Origin: Mucilaginibacter sp. UBA5151
GTDB taxonomy: Bacteria > Bacteroidota > Bacteroidia > Sphingobacteriales > Sphingobacteriaceae
Direction of reading: 5' to 3'
DNA length: 64,000 nt
Assembly (NCBI GenBank): GCA_002413785.1
Contig: DHXR01000064.1
Span: forward strand, 19,163-83,162
The notes beneath the pieces were generated by a model. It saw nothing but the letters and a program-made list of their open reading frames with translations, did not search any database and was not told the DNA's origin. The position numbers were made by a program, and so were the translations under genes. Position 1 is the stretch's first letter; every line of letters starts with the position of its first letter. Shown here one piece after another: positions 7,569-17,000 of the stretch.

Positions 7569-9443
7569 GTGACGCAAAGAAAAATACCCCATAAAAGAAA
7601 TATACCCGCCTGGCCCGTTGTTTTATTGTCCATTTTATTCGTTACCGGATTAGTTGGGATATCGGGTTATTACATTTATAATACCTATTTAGCCAATAAC
7701 CGTTGGAAGCCATTATTGCAAAAACAATTAAAAGAGCTGGTATTAAAAACGAGCGACAGCTTATACCATATCGAATACTCCGATTTTGATCTGAACATGG
7801 CATCAGGCAATGCAACGCTTTATAACTTCAAACTTGTGCCCGATACTGGTATCTATAATAAATTAGTGGCCTTAAAAAAAGCGCCCGATAACCTGTTTAT
7901 ATTAAGTGTAAAAAAAATGTCTATCAAAAACGTTGGCGCCCGCAAAGCTTACCAGGAAAAGATATTGAATATCAATAATATTTCAATAGAAAATCCAGGC
8001 CTTACCATTATAAATAAACGCTATGCTTTTAATGATACCGTAAAAGTAGGCGAGCCAAAAACTCCCTACCAGATCATAAAAAAAATATTCAGGCAATTAA
8101 GGATCGATTCTGTTTCGCTTAAAGATATCAGCTTAAATTATATAAATAAAAATAATGCGGTAACAAAGCAAACCGCATTAAAACACCTGGATATAAATAT
8201 TTCGGATATTGTTATTGATTCGCTGTCAGTTAATGATCCGGACCGCTTTTATTATACTAAGGGTATTGATGTGACCGTGCATGATTATCAAATTGCCACG
8301 CCAGATAGCTTGTACAGGGCGCGGGTAAAAAAAATTTACTTTTCCACTTCACAAAGAAAAATCATCCTTGACAAAGTAACTTTGCTGCCACGGTATAACA
8401 GGGTTGATTTTTATAAACAGACCGGTGAAGCCGGGGATATTTACACATTGAAATTTAAACGCGTCGCGATAAATAATATTGACCTGCAAAGATTTTTCCG
8501 GGATCAAAAATTGTACGCCGGAACGATGGATATTACCAGCCCTGATGTTCAGATATATGCCAACAATGCTTTCAAAGGCAAAAAAAACAGTAAAATTGGT
8601 AAGGACCCGCAACAGGCATTGCAAAAAGTAGCGTTGGATATGCGGCTAAAACGGCTGAATATTAAGAACGCCGATATCAACTATTCAGAAACTGATGCAA
8701 CCACAGGCGCCACCGGCCAGATATTATTTAAACAGACCAATGGCTATGTTTTAAATGTGACCAATGACGCGGCAGCAAAAAGAATAAATCCTTACATGAC
8801 CGCTCATATTAATACCCGTTTTATGGACGCTGCCCCTTTACAGGTAAACTTCAAATTCAACTTAAGGGCTAAAGACGGGGCCTTTAATTATTCGGGCGAG
8901 CTGGGTAAATTTGATGGTACGGTATTAGATAAACTGGTAAAACCTTTGGCTATGGTCCATGTGGTTTCGGCTGACATTGAAAAGCTTACCTTTAATATAA
9001 ATGCCAGTAATTACAGCGGGAAAGGCAGCGTTGAATTTTACTATAAAAATTTAAATATCCACTTGCTTAAAAAGGTTGAAGGCAAAACGGAATTGCAAAA
9101 ACAAGGCTTAATTTCAATGTTAGCTAATAATTTGATCATTGAAAACAATAATCCAAATAAAAAAGGTGTTTTTAGGGCAGGGCCTGTTGATTTAAAGCGC
9201 GAACCGGATCTATCGTTTTTTAGCTTTTTATATAAAGGGCTCCTCGACGGATTAAAGCCAAGTGTGGGATATAATAAAAAAACAGAAACTAAGGTTAATA
9301 CCACAATAATGAAAGTTAGTACTTTGGTTGATAAGTTTAATAAATTTAAAGAAGACAGGAAGCAAAAACGTGAAGAACGTAAAAAAGAACACCAGGCTAA
9401 AAGGGACTCTATAAAACAAAGTAAAGTAAATAAAGAAAATTGA
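7569..9443 (+). CDS. AsmA-like single-pass envelope protein (paralogue 1)
   Basis: A 624-residue protein with one N-terminal membrane helix (about residues 14-38, WPVVLLSILFVTGLVGISGY) and a long extracytoplasmic part of repeated beta-type segments (LKNISLNYIN, LNIKNADINYSETD, FKFNLRAKDGAFNYSGELG). This is the look of AsmA/DUF748-type proteins, some of which bridge the periplasm in lipid transport or restrain outer-membrane assembly. The C-terminus is a highly charged Lys/Arg/Glu tail. The start is GTG at 7569. It overlaps the next, homologous gene by one base (TGATG), so the two are translationally coupled. The exact substrate is unknown. Confidence 0.75.
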   Translation: MTQRKIPHKRNIPAWPVVLLSILFVTGLVGISGYYIYNTYLANNRWKPLLQKQLKELVLKTSDSLYHIEYSDFDLNMASGNATLYNFKLVPDTGIYNKLVALKKAPDNLFILSVKKMSIKNVGARKAYQEKILNINNISIENPGLTIINKRYAFNDTVKVGEPKTPYQIIKKIFRQLRIDSVSLKDISLNYINKNNAVTKQTALKHLDINISDIVIDSLSVNDPDRFYYTKGIDVTVHDYQIATPDSLYRARVKKIYFSTSQRKIILDKVTLLPRYNRVDFYKQTGEAGDIYTLKFKRVAINNIDLQRFFRDQKLYAGTMDITSPDVQIYANNAFKGKKNSKIGKDPQQALQKVALDMRLKRLNIKNADINYSETDATTGATGQILFKQTNGYVLNVTNDAAAKRINPYMTAHINTRFMDAAPLQVNFKFNLRAKDGAFNYSGELGKFDGTVLDKLVKPLAMVHVVSADIEKLTFNINASNYSGKGSVEFYYKNLNIHLLKKVEGKTELQKQGLISMLANNLIIENNNPNKKGVFRAGPVDLKREPDLSFFSFLYKGLLDGLKPSVGYNKKTETKVNTTIMKVSTLVDKFNKFKEDRKQKREERKKEHQAKRDSIKQSKVNKEN

Positions 9444-11263
9444 TGGTGTTTAAACTATTAAAGTATAAATGGGAAAAAACAACCATCATCGTCATGGCGA
9501 TAGTTACGGCCGTTGTTTTGATCCTGGCCTTCCTGGTTAACCTATATTGGTCGCCCATATTGGCCTTTGAGGTTAAAGAAATTGTTTTTAAGAGCAGCGA
9601 TAGTTTATATACCGCTGATTTTTCATCTGCCGAATTACATGTGCTGCGGGGTACCATAGTTATTTTTAATATCACTTTAAAGCCCGATACCGCAGTTTAT
9701 AACAGGCGAAAGAGAGAACACCTGGCGCCTAATAATTTAGTGGAGCTGCATGTAAAACGTCTTACCCTATCACATATTCACCCTTTCAAATTATACTTCC
9801 AAAAAAAGCTTGATATTGGCGAAATCGTTTTAAATGAGCCTGTGCTCAATATCACTTATCAATTGAATCATACCAGCGATACCTCCTTAAAGCCCGGACG
9901 AACGATGTGGCAAAAGATATCCAAAAACCTCAATTCAATTCACATCGGAAATATACTGCTGGGCGATGTCAAATTAAGTTATAAAGACTATTCGGGGAAT
10001 AAATTAGTCCTGTCAGAATTGAAGGAACTGAACCTGAGCGCCCGTGACCTGCTGATCGACCCTACCACGCAAACCGACAAATCAAGGGTCCTTTTTTGTA
10101 AAGAAATCATCGCAGAATTGAATAATTATTCTGGCAAAACAGCAAACGGTTTGTATTACTATAAAATCAGTTCACTAAAACTATCCACATTAACATCAAA
10201 ATTGAATATTGAAGGCCTTACATTAAAACCTGTTGATACAGGTTTATTTTTTAATAAAAGCCGGCATGACCGTTTTTCGATGCATATTGATTCGATGCAG
10301 GTAAACAATTTCGATTATGTGAATTATCATAAATACCGGATCTTAAATGCATCAGGTCTTTTAATAAACAACGGTACAATAGAAGTATTCTGTAACCCGA
10401 AGCATCTTTACAACGGGGCAGATCAGGTAAGCTCATTTCCGAATGCAGCCATTTATAAAATAAATGATAATATGAATATCGGCTCCATCATACTGAACCA
10501 TATCAATGTTGTATATAGTGAATATAATGCAAAATCAAAACAAACCGGATCGGTTACATTTAATAATACCAAAGGACGGTTTTTAAATGTAACCAACAAT
10601 AAAACAGCCTTACAAAAAAACAACGCCTGCACGGCAGAAATTACCAGCTATTTCATGAACAGGGGAAAGCTGAATGTGAAGTTTAATTTTAATTTAACAG
10701 ATGAAAATAAAGCATTCAGCTACAAGGGCAGATTGGGACCGCTGAAGCTGCAATATATTAACCCGGTGGTAATGCCATTAGCAATGGTAAAAATAACCTC
10801 CGGAAATATTGATGCATTTGATTTCGATATTTATGCCGACCGCACCTCGGCAAGGGGCAATGTATCTGCTTTGTACAATAACCTTAAAATAAGTTTGCTG
10901 AAGGTTGATACCGTTTTCGATAACTTAAAACAAAGGCCCATAGCCACACTATACGCCAACCTGTTTATTGTAAAGCATAATAACCCGGACATACCTGGCG
11001 GACTGCCGCGATCAATTTATGTAAATTACTCCCGCACTCCTGAAACTCCATTTTTTAAGTCGGTATGGCAAACGTTGCTCAGTGGTATAAAGCCCTGTAT
11101 AGGTTTAGATAAAAAGGCACAGGATGCCGCAATCGCGGTGCAAAATGAGCTTGCAGCCAATAAACAGAACCGTAAAATAAAAAAAGAACAAAGGCTGCAA
11201 CGGCGGGCCGAACGGCATAAGAAACGGGAAGAAGAAAAATCGGATGCGCCGCCTGTTGAATAA
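9443..11263 (+). CDS. AsmA-like single-pass envelope protein (paralogue 2)
   Basis: A 606-residue homologue of the preceding gene, recognisable across its length: FKSSDSLYTADFSSAELHV aligns with LKTSDSLYHIEYSDFDLNM, and LGPLKLQYINPVVMPLAMVK with LGKFDGTVLDKLVKPLAMVH. One N-terminal membrane helix (about residues 16-35) and a charged Lys/Arg/Glu tail are shared. I take ATG 9443 as the start; a TTG one codon earlier is less likely. The two genes probably arose by tandem duplication and may form a hetero-complex in the envelope. No experimental function is known to me. Confidence 0.75.
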   Translation: MVFKLLKYKWEKTTIIVMAIVTAVVLILAFLVNLYWSPILAFEVKEIVFKSSDSLYTADFSSAELHVLRGTIVIFNITLKPDTAVYNRRKREHLAPNNLVELHVKRLTLSHIHPFKLYFQKKLDIGEIVLNEPVLNITYQLNHTSDTSLKPGRTMWQKISKNLNSIHIGNILLGDVKLSYKDYSGNKLVLSELKELNLSARDLLIDPTTQTDKSRVLFCKEIIAELNNYSGKTANGLYYYKISSLKLSTLTSKLNIEGLTLKPVDTGLFFNKSRHDRFSMHIDSMQVNNFDYVNYHKYRILNASGLLINNGTIEVFCNPKHLYNGADQVSSFPNAAIYKINDNMNIGSIILNHINVVYSEYNAKSKQTGSVTFNNTKGRFLNVTNNKTALQKNNACTAEITSYFMNRGKLNVKFNFNLTDENKAFSYKGRLGPLKLQYINPVVMPLAMVKITSGNIDAFDFDIYADRTSARGNVSALYNNLKISLLKVDTVFDNLKQRPIATLYANLFIVKHNNPDIPGGLPRSIYVNYSRTPETPFFKSVWQTLLSGIKPCIGLDKKAQDAAIAVQNELAANKQNRKIKKEQRLQRRAERHKKREEEKSDAPPVE

Positions 11264-11367
11264 GTTTAATTAGCTGGCTTTTCCACATTTCCCTAAAACT
11301 TTTGTTAAAAATACATGTTGCCCCGTCCTTCAAATAGTTATAATTTAGCCCCCATCAAACACCGGCC

Positions 11368-11904
11368 ATGATATTATCAGATAAGCGTATTTTAGAGGAA
11401 ATTGACAACGGCAGCATTATCATAGAGCCTTTCAGGGCCGATTGCTTAGGCACAAACTCTTATGATGTGCATCTGGGAAAACACCTGGCCACCTACCGCG
11501 ACAGGGTTTTGGATGCTAAACTCCACAACGAGATCGTTTCGTTCGAGATACCAAAAGAAGGCTTCGTTTTACAGCCAAATACGCTATACCTGGGCGTTAC
11601 CATGGAATATACGGAAACACATTTGCATGTACCTTTTCTGGAAGGAAAATCAAGCACGGGGCGTTTAGGCATTAATATTCATGCCACCGCCGGCAAGGGA
11701 GATGTGGGATTCTGTAATACATGGACCCTCGAAATATCATGCACCCAACCGGTAAAAGTATATGCTGGAATGCCCATCGGCCAACTGATCTACTTTGTGG
11801 TAGAAGGTGAAATAGAAACCTTTTATAATACCAAAGAAAACGCCAAATATAATACCCCCTCAACCCGGCCTGTTGAAAGTATGATGTGGAAGAATAAGTT
11901 TTAA
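11368..11904 (+). CDS. dcd: dCTP deaminase
   Basis: Converts dCTP to dUTP, the precursor for dTMP synthesis, and belongs to the dUTPase structural family. The 178-residue length suits the Bacteroidota form. The active-site region is clear: LEGKSSTGRLGI (about residues 90-101), HATAGKGDVGF (about 104-114), and the catalytic glutamate in NTWTLEISC (about 116-124). MILSDKRILEEI is the typical N-terminus. It stands alone on the + strand between the AsmA-like pair and a small lipoprotein. Together with dut at 32 kb it supplies dUMP. Confidence 0.95.
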   Translation: MILSDKRILEEIDNGSIIIEPFRADCLGTNSYDVHLGKHLATYRDRVLDAKLHNEIVSFEIPKEGFVLQPNTLYLGVTMEYTETHLHVPFLEGKSSTGRLGINIHATAGKGDVGFCNTWTLEISCTQPVKVYAGMPIGQLIYFVVEGEIETFYNTKENAKYNTPSTRPVESMMWKNKF

Positions 11905-12005
11905 GGAAGCCGGGTACTAAAATAAAAATATAAAATTGTATTAAACCTTTTTCGAAAACGTTAGTTTATTAGTTATTTAGCAATTTAAACTACAATTTAA
12001 CACTT

Positions 12006-12416
12006 ATGAAAAAAATCTTCACTATTATTAGCTGTGTAATGTTACTGGCATTATCATCATGCACCAAACAGTATGTTTCCCCGGCAACTACCAATCAAAC
12101 AGTTTATGCCGACGTTGTAACAACTGACTGGACCCTTTATACTGATAACAACGGCAGTAAGTCGTATCAGGCACCTATAAATGTGCCCATGATCAGTCAT
12201 AATTTTGCACAAATCGGAGGTATAATTGTCGCTGTTTCTTATGATGGCGGGAGTACCTATGAGCAATTACCCGAAGTATATGCTAACATTTCTTATAGCT
12301 ATACTTATAATACCGGAAATGTAACGCTTTATGCTCAATCTGCTGACGGTACCACAGCGGTACAGCCAACCCTTCCGATTAAAGTTAAAATTATTCTGGT
12401 AGATTCAAACAGTTAG
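12006..12416 (+). CDS. Small hypothetical lipoprotein
   Basis: A 136-residue protein with a signal peptide and lipobox (MKKIFTIISCVMLLALSSC, lipid attachment predicted at Cys19). The mature part is rich in Thr, Tyr and Val (TTDWTLYTDNNGSKSYQAPI, VSYDGGSTYEQLPEVYANIS), suggesting an all-beta domain. I do not recognise the family. It has its own terminator about 75 bp downstream and appears monocistronic. Location is likely periplasmic or outer-membrane leaflet. Confidence 0.8.
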   Translation: MKKIFTIISCVMLLALSSCTKQYVSPATTNQTVYADVVTTDWTLYTDNNGSKSYQAPINVPMISHNFAQIGGIIVAVSYDGGSTYEQLPEVYANISYSYTYNTGNVTLYAQSADGTTAVQPTLPIKVKIILVDSNS

Positions 12417-12488
12417 GGAATCAGGTTTAATGTAAAGGCCCTTGAAAAGATTTTAGCCAATTTGGCTTAACAAGTATTAAAAAGGGTG

Positions 12489-12531
12489 AACAGGCAATAA
12501 TTGTATCAGTGATGCTTATTGCCTGTTTTTT
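12489..12531 (+). terminator. Strong Rho-independent terminator
   Basis: Perfect 12-bp stem AACAGGCAATAA (12489-12500) with TTATTGCCTGTT (12516-12527) and a following T run. It lies downstream of the lipoprotein gene and faces the convergent lipB gene. Confidence 0.9.
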
Positions 12532-12579
12532 ATTTTACCGATAGCCGGTTTAATGCAATTAAAACTATCTGTAATGCTT

Positions 12580-13305
12580 TCATAATATCTCCATGCCAAA
12601 CAATACGGAAATATGATGTTTTAAGATTTCTTTTACTTCAATTATATCAACCACCTGCCCTAACTCGCGCTGCATAGAGGTTACATCCTTATCATCGATA
12701 CCGCAGGGCACTATATTTTTAAAATAATCCAGTTCAGTATTAATGTTAAACGCCAGCCCGTGCATGGTTACCCAGCGGCTGCAGCGCACACCCAGCGCGC
12801 ATATTTTACGGGCGCGGTCATTGTCTGCATCAAACCAAACACCGGTATAACCCGGGTACCTGCCGGCTTTTAAACCATAATCAGCGAGGGTAAGTATTAC
12901 TGCCTCTTCAAGCGTGCGCAGGTACAGATGTATATCTGTAAAAAAATTATCAAGATCAAGTATCGGGTAGGATACGATCTGCCCCGGCCCATGATAGGTA
13001 ATATCACCTCCCCGGTTAATAGGATAATAAGTTGCATGCTTTTCTTTTAATCCCTTTTCATCCAACAATAAATGTTCGGATTTGCCGCTTTTACCTAAGG
13101 TATATACATGGGGATGCTCACAAAATATCAGGTAATTAGGGGTCGGTATATATTCCAGGTATTCATCCCCTTCGGTAACCGCCTGGTGATTTCTTATTTC
13201 AATTTTTTTGTTGACTGTATCAGCAAACAAAGCTTCCTGTTTATTCCAGGCTTCTTTATAGTCTATCAAACCCCAATCCCGAAAAATAACCTCTTTGTTT
13301 TTCAT
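12580..13305 (-). CDS. lipB: Lipoyl(octanoyl) transferase
   Basis: Transfers octanoyl groups from acyl carrier protein to lipoyl domains of 2-oxoacid dehydrogenases and GcvH, the first step of lipoate synthesis. Motifs: CEHPHVYTLGKSG (about residues 62-74), RGGDITYHGPGQIVSYPI (about 99-116), the lysine in ARKICALGVRCSRWVTMHGLAFNI, and the catalytic cysteine in VPCGI. The 241 residues match the family. It starts 4 bp after the phosphopantetheinyl transferase gene ends, so the two acyl-carrier-related genes form an operon. Confidence 0.95.
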   Translation of the reverse strand: MKNKEVIFRDWGLIDYKEAWNKQEALFADTVNKKIEIRNHQAVTEGDEYLEYIPTPNYLIFCEHPHVYTLGKSGKSEHLLLDEKGLKEKHATYYPINRGGDITYHGPGQIVSYPILDLDNFFTDIHLYLRTLEEAVILTLADYGLKAGRYPGYTGVWFDADNDRARKICALGVRCSRWVTMHGLAFNINTELDYFKNIVPCGIDDKDVTSMQRELGQVVDIIEVKEILKHHISVLFGMEIL

Positions 13306-13309
13306 CGTA

Positions 13310-13945
13310 TTATCCCTTTACATAACCAACCATATAATCATGGAATTGCAGATACCCCACTTCATAATCCAGGCAAACATCGCCTTTATGCAGGCGGGCA
13401 TTAACAAAGCCATGCCCCTCAAAATTAAACGGCTCCAAAAAAATATTGTGTAAAAAAGATATTTCCTTTTGCCCGTAACACTTGTAAACCGCTTCTTTCA
13501 CACACCAGCAAACATATAATTCCTCTATTTTGTTCGCGGGGTTAATAAAGGCCAGTTCCTCTTTTCGCATAAACTTATGAGCAATGCGCTCAACCTTTTC
13601 TTTTATCTGCTCAATATCAATACCTACCGGCTCCTTGCTGATCATTACCGCTGCATAATCAAAGGAATGGCTTAATGATATATGGTAGGGAAGATTTACC
13701 AGATAGGGTTTGCCATGGTCATCAACTTTGCAATCAATATACTCGTTAGTTCGCAGCATTTTGCGTAACAAAACACGCGTGCCGAGCCAGTGCAGGTTTC
13801 GTTTTCCGATCTTAAGTTGCTCGTAATAAGTCTTTTCCTCTTCGTTTAATTGTAATTGGTTATACAATTCGTCAGCTTCCTCTTCAATTTTCCAAATGGC
13901 AAATTCTGTATCGTCGTCAAGCTGTTGTCTGTATGCTATGGCCAT
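13310..13945 (-). CDS. 4'-phosphopantetheinyl transferase superfamily protein
   Basis: Predicted to attach the phosphopantetheine arm of CoA to a carrier protein. The 211-residue Sfp-type sequence shows the N-terminal basic region KRNLHWLGTRVLLRKML, the substrate segment GKPYL..HISLSHSFDYAAVM, the magnesium-binding GIDIE (about residue 106), and the second acidic motif W.VKEAVYKCYG (about 150-160). It is the upstream partner of lipB with a 4-bp gap. The carrier substrate (fatty-acid ACP or another) cannot be told from sequence alone. Confidence 0.9.
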   Translation of the reverse strand: MAIAYRQQLDDDTEFAIWKIEEEADELYNQLQLNEEEKTYYEQLKIGKRNLHWLGTRVLLRKMLRTNEYIDCKVDDHGKPYLVNLPYHISLSHSFDYAAVMISKEPVGIDIEQIKEKVERIAHKFMRKEELAFINPANKIEELYVCWCVKEAVYKCYGQKEISFLHNIFLEPFNFEGHGFVNARLHKGDVCLDYEVGYLQFHDYMVGYVKG

Positions 13946-14020
13946 AAAAGTAAATTTGCAAAAGGTATAACAAACTTATAGCAAATAAACCTAAATTGTA
14001 TCGCTTTTTAGCAATTATTA

Positions 14021-14060
14021 TAGTCCTTAGTCTGTAGTCTCAAGTTGTTAGTCCGAAGTC
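14021..14060. repeat. Degenerate AGTC-type intergenic repeat
   Basis: AGTCCTTAGTCTGTAGTCT and TTAGTCCGAAGTC fill the end of the gap between sprA and the transferase gene. The same AGTCCGAAGTC string recurs at about 60786. No gene or terminator was seen in this gap. Confidence 0.4.
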
Positions 14061-14087
14061 GCCACTGACCACTCACCTCTCACTACA

Positions 14088-17000
14088 TCACTGCAGCAGC
14101 AATTTCAAATTTATCCCAAAGTTGGTAAACGCGGTATTGAATGTCTGTGAGGTAAAAGGCCTGTTTATATTTGAATCGTAAAATAAATTAAGGTTAAACC
14201 TCGGGCTTATCAAATAATCAATTGATGGCCGCACCGTAATATTTTGTGCCCCCGATGCTACCTGTGCCGCCCCGCCTGCCTGGTAAATAAATGTTTCATT
14301 ATTCTGCAGCGAGAAATCTATCTTAAAGTTAACGTCATTTTTATTTGCGCTTCCGCTGAACCAGCCAAAAGGAAACTTGAAATCCTTATCGTGGTAACCC
14401 CATCCGAAAACTATTGCAGATTGATTTTGCTGGGCCAACTGACCGTTTAAAACGCTAAGGCTTAATGACCTGCTCTGCCGGTATTCAAGGTTGGCGCTCA
14501 TACTGTTTTTAAATCGTACGTCTATGCCAAATAAAGGCACAAACTGCTCTAAAATCGTAACCTGCGAAAACTGGTAAGAAGGTAAAAAGTCATTATTTGC
14601 ATCCCTCGAACTAACCGCGCCATTAGTTATCTGGTATTGCAACAACGTTGTGTAGCCGCTCACATTGTACGATGCCCTGTAGCCATTTTTAATATCAACT
14701 GATTCGAAAATATCGCTAAAAAAAGGTATATGGCTTAAGCCGCTGTAGGTAATCTGCCAGTTTGGAACAGGGATATTTGGGAACTGGCTTAACCCGGCGC
14801 CGGATGCATTCTTCCCGGTATAGGCTGCAAGGAATGCCGGCACCAAAACATTTTGCGAGTTAGCGCTGTAGCCATCAGCATAACCATTTACGGCAGGGCC
14901 GATAGCGTTTGGATTCTGCTTCCCAAGCCTTTGCGAAATTACAGGCAGGTCGTTCAAAAAATTCTGAAAGATGGGTGAATTGTTGTCAATCCCGCTGATT
15001 TTTGAAAATGCCGTTGCTATCGGCAGAAAAGAAACACTGTAATCGCCGGTAGTAACAGGGTTATAACTCTGCACATTGCTTGACCCGTCCACAGATTTAA
15101 AATTGGTCTGGTAGGTATGATCCTGTAATTTAAACGCTGTTAAATCAATCCGCAGGTCTTTAAAGGGCTGAATTGTGCTCTTTAAGTGCAGGTCTTCATT
15201 AAATGTGGTTACATAAAGCTGGTTTTGAAGCGTATCGGTACTGATCCAACCGTATTGGAGCGCAGTGTGCCTCAGATCGGCCTGGCTGCCAAATAAAAAC
15301 CCGAAGCCCGGCGAACCATAATTAAGATCTTCACCCAAAAAAGCAGATTGGGGAAGGTAGCCAGGTATAAATGTACCTTGTGTTTGCGTAAAACTACCGC
15401 TCAGGTTTTTAACACTGGTTAATATGTCCGCTAAAAACCTGGTTAATCCATTATCATTATCAGGGCTCTTTGCCTTTTTTATGAACGAAATTTTATTGTA
15501 TAAGGCATCAAAATTAAGGGTGGGTGTTATGATAATTGTACGCGAATTTGAAATACTGTTACCTACACCAAATTGAGCATTATCGATAGCAAATAATGGT
15601 TGGGCCAGCCAGTTAAAATGCGTGCTATAGCCTGTTATTATGGTTACCCAATCCATTCCAGGGATCTTATTGACCGGAACGGTATAGTGCAGGTTCAGCG
15701 TATGGTTATAGTTGGTGGTCCGGCCCATTCTAAATATATTTCCCCACAGAGTGTCTAATTTTAAGCCGTCAAGCCTGCCTACCGGCTCATCTACCGTCGA
15801 TAAATTGGTGGCATCAAGATCCATTGAAAATGATTTGGTAATATTCCACGAAATTCCGTAGGTCCGGGTTACGTTAAATGTTTTATTAAATGTAGTTTGT
15901 ATTGGTACAATATCCGTAGGATCGTTGTTCCGCAGCGTATTCTCGGAATAAAACCTGTCAAAACTTATGCTGTAATTTAACCTTGTGGGCAGCAGGTTAA
16001 AATTAATATCACGCAATAAAGCGAGGTAATTTTTCTTAATGATTTTGGCAAACGGGTTGTTGTACTTAGGCTGGGTGTTAAAATTGTAAGCCAGGGCCAC
16101 ATGATATGTTTTCTCAAAGTCATTAAGGGTAGTAAAATCATGGTGCTGAAGTTGGGTATAAGCTATAGTAGCATTCCAGTTTTCAATATCCCAAACATGA
16201 TTAGGGGCCTTACTGTCCGTTTTAGTTTTATGAATATTAGTCAGATTGATACTCTTACGCACCGTAGAATTCTCAGCGGCGGTTTGTATCGAATCCCGCT
16301 GTTTGGCGCTGGTTGCTGCATTAAGCCTGTCTTTCAGCAGGATATCGGGAGACGAAGGATCATATTCAGGCGTACTCACCTGTGATGAAACATCAACGTA
16401 CAAAGGGATATGTACCCCGCTTTTATCGGGGAAGAATTTACCAAGTTCCATAGTGCCGGACACATCATAAACCGCATTATTATCAAGACTCCGGTTACCA
16501 AGATTAGAATCAAGCGTACCAAACCCAACCGTAGATTTACTGCCAGACAGGCTTATGTTTGCAAAATCAGCAAGTTTGGCATTAAACCTTCCGGTAGCGG
16601 CCCAGCCGCCCTGTTCATTAAAATTTGTTAAACGCAATTCGTCAAACCAAAGCGTCCCCGATTTTGGAAGCCCATCGTCGGTACCTGATGTGGCAGCGGT
16701 CCTCAACGGGTTTCGCACACCAAGCATTATAGTAGATACCGTCCCCAGATCGGGCTGACCCATAATTATAATGTCAGGGTTTTTCGAATATTTATACGGC
16801 CTTGTGATTGGCCATGGCTGTCCGAGGTATTTGGCATTGTCCCGTTCGATCTTGGCGTCTGTCAATTGCGAAAGCGTCAGGTTCAATTCATTTGCAGCGG
16901 GCCAAACGGCTGTTGGGCCTGCGGCGCCGGCGGGAGCAACCTGAAGCGGAATTGCATATTCATAATAGTTCCCGGTATAGTCAGAACCCAAACGGATAAA

